A stretch of 64,000 nt of DNA. It comes from Ectocarpus siliculosus (lineage: Eukaryota; Sar; Phaeophyceae; Ectocarpales; Ectocarpaceae). The notes beneath the pieces were generated by a model, which was not told the DNA's origin, made no database searches, and was given only the letters and a program-made list of their open reading frames with translations. A program made the translations under genes and the position numbers. The stretch is from the NCBI GenBank assembly GCA_000310025.1, contig FN649728.1:1536277-1600276 (forward strand), in the 5' to 3' direction. Positions 23,201-35,500 of the stretch are shown here, one piece after another; positions within the stretch are counted from its first letter, which is position 1, and each line of letters begins with the position of its first letter.

Positions 23201-26200
23201 GTGTTGTTGTTGCTGACCATTCTTGCCGTTCGTGACGTCGTTACCGTAGCAATGCCGCGAATGTTGTTGTTGTTGTTGTTGTTGTTGTCTTCACATTATT
23301 TAAAAACCGTTCCGGTCTCTCTCTACCCAGTACCTTCGTATGTCCGTACTGATCCAACACTCGACGTGGTCGATTCCCGTGGTCACAGGTTAACTTACCC
23401 TTAAAAGGTACACTCAAATAAACTGGTCCTGAGGGGTCCGCAAGTCAAATAGATACATTTGTTCAAGCCAAGAGCGAGAAAATAATGAACGAAGCGAAAC
23501 GTCCTGTACAGTATTACAGATCTGATGCGCTTGAGAACAGTACAAAAAAGGTTTTGCACCCAAAGGGGCGCATGTAAGCCATGCACCCACACCTTTTCTA
23601 CCGACGGAACCATCAAGATCGACCTAGGTCTACTCCAAGGCCCACCAACGTAGAAACTACCCACGTCAGGACCAACCTAGCACCTATCCAAGGAATACCA
23701 ACCTAGAGATTTTCCCATCAACACCAACCTAGCGCCATTGCCGGCACACCAACAACCTAGAACCGAGCCAACCAGCGCCAACGTAGCATCTATTGGGTGG
23801 GTTTGGGATTAGGGTTATGGTTAGCGTTAGGGATTTTAGCCGGTTTCAGGCCCGTGCCAAAGCAGAGCATCAATACAATATAATTTTTAGATATACCCGA
23901 ATTGCGCTGTTTGAATGTAAATAAATCAACATGTAGTTGCTGGTTGAAGGTAGAGCGGCAAGTGGAAGAAACGGATACATGTGCGTGAAGCTCGTTCCTC
24001 ACACAGGATTTCCGTCGGTAAGAGGTGTGGGTGCATGGCTTATATGCGTCGCTTTGGGTGCATAAATTATAAAGAAATGGTGAGAGCAGGTGAAGAAAGA
24101 GAAAAAGCCAACTCCAGAAATGAAAAAGAAACTCCCTCGCCGGGAATTGAACCCGGGTCTCATCGGTGAGAGCGATATATCCTAACCATTGGACTACGAA
24201 GGAATCTTTCGACAACGTGACGGCGTAATTGGGGCATATATTTTCGATTATTTTTGCTTGGCACTAGCTTTTCAAGATTACCTCATTCAAAACCATCGGG
24301 CACATCTACCATTTGTCTATCCACTTGTTTTTGCCGACAATGACGCACGCATGCGATTTTTCACTGGAAAATGACTCTAGAGACAATCACCCATCGCCCG
24401 CAAAGAAGTATAAACCATTGATCCATGTACCGTAAGGATGCTGGTCTTGGCACGAATCGGTGTCTTGGTACACTCCTGTGCGACAATAATCTGATGATAA
24501 CGAAAAAAAGAAGACGACGAACCGCACGCAGTGGGCCAAGCAAAAATATTCGATGCAATATCCATGGAGACGCACATAAGCCATGCACACCTTTTTCTTA
24601 CCGACGGAACCACCCAACCAAGAGCGACCTAGGCCTACACAACCTATGTAGCACCTTCCCACGTCAACACCAACCTAGCACCTATGCAAGCAATAACCTA
24701 GAGATTATCCCATCAATACCAACCTAGCGCCAATGCCGGCACACGAACCTACAACTGAGCCACCCAGCGCCAACCTAGCACCTATCGGGTGGGTTTGGGG
24801 TTTAGGGTGTAGCGTTAGGGATTGTAACCTGTTTCATGTAGTTGCTGATTGAAGTGACAGAACACTGCGCCTGTCAGTAGAGCGACAGGTGGAAGAAACG
24901 CGTACATGTTCGTGACGCTCATTCCTCACATACATAGGATTTCCGTCGGTAGTAAGGTGTGGGTGCGTCTATATGCGTCTCTTTTGGTGCATAAATAATA
25001 AAAGAAATAATACCCGTCCACACCCTTGCAGGCGACGCTGGCTCAGGGAGTGAACAGCGTCACGGCGGAGCTTGAAGGAGTCGAAAAGCTATCCGATCAG
25101 GTGTGGTGGCGAATCGTTGCCGTGCGCGAGAACAACATCACTGCGGAGGATTACAAACTCCCGGCCTCAAGGAAGAACGTTCCGCCGCTGCTGAGTGGAG
25201 CCGTTTCGCAGACCTCTCGCCAAGTACTACTGTAGCTTCACGTGAAACCTTTATTTCACCTTTTTTGTTGTGTTTTTTGGCCTGGGCGCAGCTCTGAGAC
25301 AGCGTTCTGTTGCTCTGTGCTTCGCATCGAACACAACAATTCGCATCCACATCTACGTAGATGGTTCTTCGCTATTGGGTGCCGATACCACTCCGCCGAC
25401 CTCTTTTCACTGTACCACTGAACGGCCTTCCTCTCCTCAGTGGATGAGTACAGGCACTGATTTTTCACTGATTTTGCCCCTTACGGAAGGAGGTGCGGTT
25501 GTCCATATGTAACCTGCTCTTGGTGAACGGTACCGAACATGTCGCTTGTGGATCGTCACACCGGTTGCGAGGGCCCCTTTTTGCGTCTCTTGAACCGCAA
25601 AACACACTAGGAGCCTCGTGTCGATCTAGATATCTTTTTCGCATTGCCTTTCCTGAATGTTGTGCCGGTCTCATCGCCTCAGGTTGCTAGGGTTACCCTT
25701 CTGCCTTCTTCAACGCCCGGCAGCATGTCTCCTTCGGCAGCGTGAGTTTACCAGGAATGGGACGGGGGTTGGAATGGTCGTTGTTGCCGTGGTCACACAC
25801 ATCCCGCATCATCTAAACGTGTTTCGATGCGAGACGGAAGTGTAGACCACGGGATTGTCACAAACATTATATTACAGCAGTTGAGAACAGAACCGTATGT
25901 CTACGGCGAGGTGATCCTTCCGGCGGGTAAGCGCAAGTGACGCAGATTTTCGTGGGTACTTTGGTCTTCGACCGATTGCCCACGATTTGCTTCCCATCGT
26001 TCAGCTTCCGCGTTGATGAGTCGGCTCCTGTCTCGGAACGGAAGAAGCTATGACGTTGGAGGAATTTCGTGGGTGCCGTCAACGTTTTCAGAATTGCCGT
26101 CGGGGACTTGTCATGGAAACGTGGTTGGTGATCAAGGCACGTGGATGTATTGCTTACAGAGCCTAGAGGCCGTAACGTCAAAAACGAGGTACGAAGTGTA

Positions 26201-28808
26201 CGTCCATCTACGCTCGTCACCCACACTAGAGTATTGAGACATTCGGCTTGTTGTCAAAACACGACAGCTGGGCCCCGCTTGTATTTTTCTCCCTGCCGTG
26301 CTCAGCCACCGTGCACAACACCGCGAAAAGGTGACGCAAACTCCTTGAAGCATGGTGGAAGTACTGGGACAGATGCGCTGTGAGTAGTCCAGGGGTTGTT
26401 GTTTGACGGTTCGCACCTTTTTCGGTCGGCCCCAATCGTCGACCACCATGTACGCACGTGAATATGTCAGCTACACCGATACGTGTAGCCCTTTCTATTT
26501 GCTTTACTGCGGAAACACAATATCTCCATCGTGGTCACGACCGCCACCACCAACATTAACTACAACAACCAACAACAATAAGCAGTACCTCATGTCACGC
26601 TCCTCCTGATGTCCTTCTTTACAGATGCGCACCCGACTTCGAAGGCACGGAGAGAATGGTGGAGTTGGTTCAGTCCTACCGAGAGCTGTGCAACTCCATC
26701 GACCGAGTCGCTAACAAGCCGTTCGATCCTAGCATCGATGTGCAAGCCGATGATTTCTCGGTGGGCACCATTGGGGGTAGTTCTCATTATGGCCGTGCGT
26801 TCGAAAGGCTGTTTAGCGGGATGTGGCGGTTTTGATGGTTCGGAAGAGCGGTGCAACCGAGACCTTTCAAGTCGGAGACACATCGCCTCTTCACAATAAT
26901 CGTATGGGCTGTAGTAGCCTTATCGGTCAAGGCCGGACGTGGGAGAGCAGTGCGGTGCAATGTACCGCGCCAGCAGAACGAAATATGGTTCGCCCTCGGT
27001 CGTATGCGTGGCAAAATAGTGTACTGGCCTTTCAAGTTCCGTCAAGAATATAGATGTTGGGATGGTGTGAGCTAGTCGGCTCGAGAATCGGCAACGAATG
27101 CACCCAAGCTTCGTGGAGGTGTGTCACGCTCCCCAAACATTACTGTAACCTTTTCGGCTTTTGCGATTGCCAGCACGAGACGGCGGAAAGACTCGAGGTT
27201 CTACGACGAGCAGATCGCTACGAGCATGCCCTGAGTGTCAAGGACCAGATGCTTTGGGAGGCGATGCAGGTGAGCGATTGCAGGTTACAAAGCTCGGAAG
27301 TGCTTGCTGATGAAAGGGACGACATTTTCATCAACATTTATGGAATCCAAGAACTACGCTCAGGGTGGCTTCGGAGGTGTCCCCTGTGGTGTCGTTGATC
27401 ACGTGAATAAAGAAGACATGTGACACCGTGCCGCGGATTTCTCGGGAGGGCAGCCGCATTCTCGGAAACACTTCTTACTGTATACCGTAATGGCGTGAGA
27501 AGACGAGCCTGTACGTGACCGTGCATGCCGACTTAATTTCTTCCACCTTTCAGAGGGGGGGGAATTGGAACTCTACGCGTGGCTCAGGCATTCGATGTAT
27601 TCTCGGTACCTTGAATCCAGGAACGGCTGTTTCCCACCCAAACGCAACCAACCAGCCCCGTCCTCCGTCATGCAGAGCACTTTGCAGTATAAGTTCTGCG
27701 GTGACAACCTTCAAAGGAGGGCGTGAGCGAATTGATCTGCCATTACATCGCCGTGAACAGCCTCCAAGCTAGACATGCACACGGTCTCAACCTCTGCACC
27801 CTAATTGGCCTGTTCTTCAGGAATCTCAGCGACTGGAGGAGAAGTGTCAAGAGGAGCGTAGCCTTGGCCAAGAGTTCGCGGAAGAGGCTCAGGAGTGGGT
27901 AACGCTCACGGAGAAGCTCTCGGACCGTGTTAATGCCCTGACGGTCGAGACAGAACGGACGGCACAGCTGCGAAAGGTGTGGAAACAAACTTACCACATT
28001 GGGATTTCCGCGTTGGCAATGACATACGGTCAGATGGCGGGCCTTGGTTTGCAGCACGACTTGAAATCGAACGAGTGTCGGAGGCAGATAAGCATGGTAC
28101 ACAAACCGATGACGACCTTCAACGTGCGTCCGATTGGAATATCACCTGAGATGTGTACTCTATGGCACATCAAGGGCTGGCGCACATTCTCGCATAAGAA
28201 CCCTGCGATACGACCTCGTGCACCGTTGTGCACCTTTTATTGTCTAGGGGACTGCGCTTGACCCCCAGGGCCAAATACTGCCGCAAATGCTGTGCGCAAT
28301 ATATTCTCAGGCAAGCAAACATTGCCCAGAAACGTGACTTGGGTCGCGAGGGTTCCTACCCTCTCGGTTTTATGTTTCCAGGTGCGGGAAAATGGACTAC
28401 GTTCCCCCTTTTTTCAATTCTTGCCGTGAGTGCACACGCCGTACGACGTCTTCGGAGACATTACTTCAAAAAGATGTGGGAGTTTCCGACAAGGAAGCTC
28501 GGAATACCGCCCGCACGGTTCAAACGGCAGCCGGCGCTAAATAGCACAATCGGGGGTGGTCGCCGCGGAGGGCACGCTGCCGACCATCGAGTAATTGCAT
28601 AGGCTCATATTCGTGCGTCTGTCAGAGGACACTTGGTCACACCCTCCTCGTTTTAGTCTTGCGTGTTTGGTTGATTCTATTAACTGCCATCGTTCGTCGA
28701 CTCCCCCTCGCACCGTGACAGGAGAATGCGCTCTTGGCGCGCGAGAACCAGGAGCTAGTCCGGCGTTTGGAGACCCTCGAGAGAGATTCTAGCGGTACTG
28801 TTGGTTGA
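20240..28808 (+). CDS. Lys/Ser-rich EF-hand and coiled-coil protein
   Basis: Exons: 20240-20559, 21080-21281, 21698-22051, 22960-23133, 25032-25100 (possibly longer), 26625-26760, 27174-27269, 27821-27976, 28722-28808 (TGA). Exon 1 encodes a Ser/Lys tract (poly-Ser from a CAG-type microsatellite, then KRSSKSKSPSKSRKR, resembling a nuclear signal). Exon 2 encodes a degenerate EF-hand half (FARNGGVDAKDFQRVW). Exon 3 encodes a canonical EF-hand loop (DTDGDGRLGRADF), likely Ca2+-binding. Exons 4-9 are charged coiled coil. Phases match across exons 1-5 and 6-9. Exon 6 needs a two-base carry-over that exon 5 as drawn does not give: either exon 5 runs on to ~25231 or an exon at 25.1-26.6 kb is missed. 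I do not recognise a named family. Confidence 0.68.
22550..22617. repeat. 34-bp tandem duplication
   Basis: The unit AGTATATTCGAAATCGCATA plus CTGCCCGATCAATC is present twice with no mismatch (22550-22583, 22584-22617), in intron 3 of the EF-hand gene. Confidence 0.85.
23555..24062. mobile_element. Inverted-repeat element family B, copy 1
   Basis: About 508 bp bounded by long inverted repeats. The left end reads TGCACCCAAAGGGGCGCATG, then TAAGCCATGCACCCACACC; the right end is its near-complement, GGTGTGGGTGCATGGCTTAT then ATGCGTCGCTTTGGGTGCA. The inside holds spaced CCAACCTAG subrepeats and a telomere-like run (GGGTTTGGGATTAGGGTTAT, GTTAGCGTTAGGG). No protein is encoded. It lies in an intron of the EF-hand gene, 69 bp left of a tRNA gene. 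Confidence 0.72.
24132..24203 (-). tRNA. tRNA-Glu (anticodon CTC)
   Basis: A 72-nt intact cloverleaf on the minus strand. The acceptor stem TCCTTCG/CGAGGGA has seven pairs, one of them G-U. The D arm is GTCC...GGAT. The anticodon stem is TATCG/CGATG with loop CTCTCAC (anticodon CTC). The T stem is CCGGG/CCCGG with loop TTCAATT. Discriminator base G. Box B reads GGTTCAATTCC. A run of Ts (TTCTTTTTCA) follows directly and fits a Pol III terminator. It lies in an intron of the EF-hand gene, antisense to it, between two inverted-repeat elements. Confidence 0.95.
24554..24992. mobile_element. Inverted-repeat element family B, copy 2
   Basis: About 440 bp. The left end has GACGCACATAAGCCATGCAC then ACC...TTACCGACGGAAC; the right end has TTTCCGTCGGTAGTAAGGTG then TGGGTGCGTCTATATGCGTC. 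The interior aligns with copy 1 through CCAACCTAG subrepeats and a telomere-like segment (GGGTTTGGGGTTTAGGGTG). It is diverged from copy 1, so both are old. Confidence 0.68.
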
Positions 28809-29570
28809 CGGGTTGTTTTGAGTTCAGGACGGAGTACGTGCAACATCGCAGCGCGAAACGCCTCGGCGCTTTCGGGCTGATGAAACTTGACGACGGCGTT
28901 CTGGTGCATTTTGTCTCAGTGAACCAACCTCACGTTGCGCAGGTATATTTTCGCACGGGTGGCAGCGACGTTCTGCAGTTCGTAAGGCGCCGAGGCAAGG
29001 GATCTAGGGGGTTTACCACGTCAAGGGAACAACCAATAAAGATTGAATCGCTACAGTTGATAGCGTATTCGCAAAGAAGTGACGCAGGGGCGGGAATGTA
29101 CAGATGCTGCACAAGCGTGTCCGGGGGAGGTTTCCTGCCGCAATGTGTTCACTACCCCGTCATCGGAGGGAATGTTCACACGTTGGACGGTAACCTTTAA
29201 GTCCAATTCCTCATCGTTCGCTTCTGCCTCGATTCTCATCGTCGAGCGGCACGTACGGTAGTCGTCCTCCGGATGGCAACGCCATGTCAACAAGACGGCA
29301 AGACTTACCACACGGATTTACGACGTGGTCCCTCGCCGCTATCTCTCCTCGAGTCAAACACAAATGGCGATACATTGTTTCGTTTGTTTCGATCTTCCCC
29401 AACTTTCCCGAAAATAAGAGAACGCTTGAGTTGACTGGGCATTCGTGGAACCCCTGCCCCGCACAAAGACTTCCGCGATACCCGGCCGCCTTTTTCAACA
29501 GGTTGCGCCAGAAAACTCCGTTGACCCCAGAGTAGTACCGCCTTGCATGTTCCAGCAAGAATTTGGACCG
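28809..29570. other. Convergent 3' intergenic region
   Basis: This separates the stop codon of the EF-hand gene (plus) from the stop codon of the TPR gene (minus). It should hold both 3' UTRs. I see no additional gene or repeat. Confidence 0.5.
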
Positions 29571-32500
29571 CTACCTTGGCGCCCCGATACGGGAGTTATA
29601 GGCACGGCCAGCCCCCGGGGAAGGGGGAGGAAATTTTCTGTGGGCCTCGGCAGCGGCGGCGGCGGCAGCTCTTGCGCGAGGATCGCTTCTACCGAAGCGG
29701 TCGGTGAATATCGCGCGAGCTTGAGAGAAAGCATCCCTTGCTCGTGCGTGCCGGCCTTCTTCCTGCGCGGATAGGCATGCAGACGCGCATGTCGTGCGAA
29801 ACGTGCAGCAAGTTCGTATCACGGTTCATTTTCGCCTTTACAGCAATTGCATTATCGGAAGTACAAGAGCAGCTCGTCGTAGTGGTTTCATTCTAGAAAT
29901 TGAAAAGCTTGCACATTGACCTCTGTCTACCTGTGGTTCTCACGTCGGGAAGAGTTTGATACATTTCTTCTCGGATTTCGCTTCTTCTCACAAGAACAGT
30001 CTCGATGTGTGGTGCCGTGCTTGCAATCAACAACAAGGGTACACGGTTTGGTTGACCTACCTGTAGGACCTCTCCTAGCCTCCGACATAACCGACCAAGC
30101 GCCGCGCTGCAAGGCCCACGAGCGATCGAAGTGGAGCGTGCAGCCTGGACGTTCAAAATGGCGTCGATCACCAGCGAAGTGCCGTTTGGTGAGTTTGAAG
30201 CACAAGGATTTGAAAACGCGGAGCGAAAGACCACTCAATATCCTGGACTATGGAATTTCTTGGATCTATTGATCTTTTTCGTGCCTTCCTCATACGCTTT
30301 TCGGTGCGAAATGGGTGCGTGATCTCGCGAGCCTGCAAGGGTCTTACTTGTTCTAGCGCCCCCGCAAGTGTCCCGACATCAGTGTCTTCCGCAGACCGTT
30401 CCTGGTGACCGGCTTGGTGCCCAACGGCAAGCTCCCTCAGACCGGCCACTTGCGTCCAGAGCTCTGCAGAGCGCCAAGCGAAGTCGGCCGTCTGTGGGTC
30501 CAGCCTCGATGCTGCGGGGTCGGAGTCGCTCCAAGCAAACGCGTCCTCCTGGACACCACAGCAACAAAAATAATGAAACGCCTGTTGACAACGCATCGAT
30601 TGTTCTGGGTCTGGCTCGAAGGATCGATTCAGTGACTGCTCGAGCAACAATGCTCTGGCAGAGAAACACCAACGCCGATAGGGAATGCTGCTAGTTTGCA
30701 AGTCATAAACGCTGGAAGTGAATCTCCAACCTTGACGGCCGTGAACGTGTACATGGGGAAGCTCCAGCCGAGCATGGGTTTGGATCCAAGCATTGCAATC
30801 CACCAGGCAATGGAACAGGTACCCGTGTACGACCCAGCGTTCTTTTCGGAGTGCCTTTTTTCTCGCGTGCGCTTCCTCAACAGCGAAAAGGGGGTTACCA
30901 AGGCATTAGACCGAGATTCCGAAAGCAGTTGCTTTGAGTCGCCGCCCGATCCACCCCACGTTTTCCACGCGGTCACTCAAATGCTCACAGTGGCTTGACG
31001 TACGAAGGCACTCCTATCTTCTTCAGCGGCCGTTGTCACCCGCTCAGAGTAAAACGTAGCGGCCTTCTCCATGAGCCCAGTCGCTTCTTCCAGCGCCTGT
31101 CCGGTGAGAAGCGCACAATTGTGGGTGACGTGGGAGGGGGGGGGCATGAAGACAAACACACAGGATGGGTGGCTCTCTTCTCAGGCGTCGCTCGGCGCTG
31201 CAATCCTCCCAGCAGCGGTGGACGAGGCGGGAGCTCGCGCCTGTCTGTTTCGATGTGTCAAGTCGGCACTGTATGTCTATCACCACCCCAGGATGGGAAC
31301 AGCGTTTGCATGTCTGAAAACTTCAATATGTCCAACATCAGGTGCACAGCGTTCTTTCACGCAGGATACCAGCGGTGGTGTCGGCGGATATTTATCGTTT
31401 CAACGAGCCAGTTGTTTACTCTTGGGCTTCTATTGAAATCGGTTCTTGTCTCAGGTACTGTTTCCCTTTCCTTGCCTGACTGTCACGGGTAGTTCGTGTT
31501 CCCGCCTCCGCTGTTCCTTTTTTGATCAATAGGTTGCCGAGAGCCACGGCCGTGCTGGCCGTGACGGGCGTGTATCCATCAGGAAAGCACTCCTGCATGC
31601 GATGGTGTTGGATTGGGGTCGAGGGAGAACTCTGAAAAATCGACAGCCTACCCTGGAGGCGGCATGGACACGAAACTGTATCTATGCGCCATATATTATG
31701 CTGGGTCTGACGAGACGAAAAGCTCCGCACGATCGGATGGGTGATGCATGATGCATGATGCCTGAGCTCGCTGCAGCCGTGCACACGAGACAGCCATGGC
31801 ATACCTCTGTCAATATTCTTCGTCTTTGAAGCCGTTCAACCATTTTCCATGGGCTACAGGTTCCGTAAATGGGCTTTGCGGACGTAACCTATTCACCTCG
31901 AAGGTTCCCAGGGCCCGTCGGAACCAGTCGATAGCCTCGTTCAACCTGCGGCGAATGACCGCAAGGCTTCCAAGCGAAACACAGGCTGCTCCCACGTCGG
32001 GGTCGTTTCTCCCGTGCCGGCTCTCGAGAATTTCCCAGACCCTGGAATACACGTACCGGTTCAAATTCCATGAGTTCTGTTGCAATAATAGGTATGGAAC
32101 AAGATTCAGTTATACCGCGATCCAAGTTTGAATGTGAAGTGTGGCTGCAGAGCGTTCGCCTCCCGCTTATAACAGGCTTACCGCACGAGATAGTCTTCAG
32201 CAGTGTCGAGCTCCTTTCCTTTCCCCCCGAGCTCCCGCGTTAGGATCTTCGAGCGATACGCCACCAGTGCCTGCCAAGTTCTCTCTTCAATCTGAGAATC
32301 GCGAGCGGAAGCATTGTTGGTCGGTTTCACGGAATTGGTCAGCTACATCACGGCCAGAGCTAGGTTTCGTCATCGGGCGGGGCGACAGGTAAGCCTGAAA
32401 GAAGACGATCGAGGTCCGCAGCACCGCCCCTTGAGCAGAAAGCCAGAGCGCGAGTCCGGGAGTACGAAGCACGGCCGGGGAGTAGCCGAGAAGACCGGAG

Positions 32501-35500
32501 ACGGAACTTTTTCTTTTGGGGAACTTGCCTATTAAGCAGGGGAAATACAAACGTACAGACCCGATGCGCAAGACCGTCGCACGGCCTCCCTGCTGTTACG
32601 TATCGTGAAGCAAAGGTGCCCCCTTTTCGCACCTCTGCACGTGGAACGACCTCCAGCCTTCGCCGGCACTCCAACACGAGCCGTTTGCACTCCTGTTCCC
32701 CGCGGGTCAATTGTTGTGGGGGAAAAAGTTATGGTCATCCCTTTTGTCATCGAGAAAATGTTTCGCCTCTATGTTTTCAATCAGTGCCAATGTGCACGTC
32801 TGGGGTATTCCGAACAAAGTATGTGGAGCGGACTGGTCCTCGCTCATTGGATAAGCGAAGTCACTTGCTCCTCGGACCTGTCCATGTGACCACACCGGGA
32901 CACCCACAACTACGAAGCACCTTGCTTCCCCATGCGGATCAAGAGCACACACCTGCTTCCACAGATCTTGCCCCTCCTTCCCTTGAATCCACGTTTCCGC
33001 GAGCTTCTTCGCCTTGATCGATGACATCTGTGCGCCATCGTTGCGTGCTGGACGGTGAAAACCGTAGTTGATTCACTACCGAAAAATCCTAGATCCTATA
33101 GTATCTTGGTTCCTAAAACGCGCCTCAGCACAGATGTGACTTTCCCTGCATATGTAGGGCGCGGTCTTTGACGATGCTATATTCTCCGAGACAATACTCG
33201 ATCCTCTCCTGACGGGGACGTTTGCCGCACCGCAAACCAAAAAGTATACAGATTTTTCGTCGTCATTGCTTCTCTGTCGTGCGGAATTTTCTTGGGCGAA
33301 CTGCGAACCAATGCAGCTACTGTTCTGGTGGCTGCCAGCAGACGACCACGGCGCTGGGTACCTCTTGGTGTCGCCGGTGCGTAAGGGCAAGGGCGTCCGT
33401 GAGAGCGTTGAGCACCGGAACGCTGCCAGAGGCTTCCCCCAGGCCCAACCTACGCGACATGTTTCATGTTAAGGTTGGCATCAGGGCGAGGCGGGGTGGG
33501 GATGGGGTGGGGTGAGCGGTCTTGTTGGGGCAAGGATGGAAGGGCTGGACCATCTGTCACCATAGACGGAACGCAATAACGATGGGAAGAAAATAGTCTC
33601 CATCGTACCATCTTGGTTTGCTACCGCTAGACAATGTTTGGGCTGATGTACACATGGGTGATGTGAAGTGACAATTGCGGGCAAGCTACCATTGTATTAA
33701 CCGCCACCGCTATTGCAATCTATTTTACCTTTCTAGCTCGGCCAGTGCTTCTGACAGGTTTCTAGACGCCGCCGCCAACCGATTGGTGTGAGTTTCGCAC
33801 CTGTTTCCAGTTGTAAACAGCCGGATACGGCAGGAAAGACCCGGGATGAGCTTGCGCAAGACTTGTTCTGCGTACACGGTATTCGACGAAAATTGCCCCG
33901 ATTTATACGCTTAGGAGAGGCCATTGGCAAACAAGGCATCTATGCCTTTCCTTGTGGACCGTGTCGGCGATGCCGCATTAGCGGTTCAAACGGCCGTGAT
34001 CAGAGGGCGTCGGTCGAAACCTCTTCTCGACCAAAGCACGGTCGTGCGATTCCGAACCAGAGGAAAAGGTTCTTCTGTATCCATGAACGACAGCACATTG
34101 TTGCGTCACGGATCTGGAGCGCAGCGTTCGCACGTTACCACTCACCTTCCAGTGAGGGTCTGGACTCGGACGTGGAGCAGCGAGCGCAGCCGTTGCCACG
34201 CAACTCCCACTCTCCCTTCGACGGCCGTTTCCTCCTCGTCGTCCGCTACCATTAGGGCCAGTATCTGACCGTATCATTCCCATCATTGCATTTGGCGAGT
34301 TCGGCGACATGACGACTTGTGTGGGTCGATTGAAAAACGATACCTAAATCTGTATCCACCTCCTCTTGTGTAATACTCTGGAATTTTTCGGTCCTACACA
34401 AAGCCGCAGAGGATGGAAGAGGGAAGCAGAAGATTCGGCCCAAGATAGCTGTGATCAGTTGCGCGATAACCGCCCTCATCTCTTGATCAAGCTCAATACT
34501 CTCACTCCCACACCACTAGTTCTTTCTCCTCTGCACCTCCTTGGAAGTGTGTGATTCCCACCTCTTCCCATGTGACGGGTGTGGCATGATTTTGTTCCGG
34601 CCCCAGTGTTTTCCTAAGCTCGTCTTGAGCAGCGCCATCCGGAGAGTTGCCTTGAACAAGGTCCGCTACTGCAGACAACAAATGAGGATATACCGCTTCC
34701 AAAAGGTTTCCATCGTTGCGACTGAACCTGGCGTGCAATTCGCTCAAGAGCGCCTGAAATGTGAAGTTCGGATAGGGCGAGTCACGTGTCTTGTGAGGGA
34801 GCAGGGAGGGTTGTTCGTCGCCACTGATGCGAGGTCGCAGTCGATCGCCTACAGCAAGGGATAACTCAATTGACGGCCCATTAATCTCTTCTCCAAGAAC
34901 ATATATTCAGTCGAACTAACTATTTGTGATCTCGCCAGACAACGCCGGACAATGTGCACCTAACCACAACGCCGATTTTAGACCAATGACTTTTCAAGCC
35001 AAATTCGCATGACCGAAACAACAGCTTACCCCGCTCCTAAGCGTGGTTGACGAGAAGGTGATGACATGGCCGAGATGCTGAGAATATACCTCTTTTGCCT
35101 ATACCACTACAATCGAATTTCAGTGGTCATGCGCCACCTAAAGTCTGGCACAGACACAGCTCTACTGTAGCCACCAATATTGGATCATTTTCTCATTTGC
35201 CAACTCAAGGGAAACACCGTACCGGCTGAAAGCATGCGTATGACGTGGCATGCCCGTTGCTGTACGGACAACTGTTTGCTTCATAAACGGTTTCTTTTCC
35301 ATGTGTGTGTCACGGTTCACTCTGACCCGATATCCACGTGAAACCGTGAGGATATCGTAGCCACGTACTGATTCACGCTCATGTGCCAGAAAACACTACA
35401 TTAACCACTATCTACACGGGGAATGCGTACGGACGGGACAAATCGGCGCTGAGATCACTTCGCACCTCAGACTCGGCACATCCTGTGCCGTCGGGGTCTA

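Noticed and set aside
23801-23840. True interstitial telomere
   Set aside because: Only a few imperfect TTAGGG-like units, and the same block recurs inside the second family B element, so it belongs to the element.
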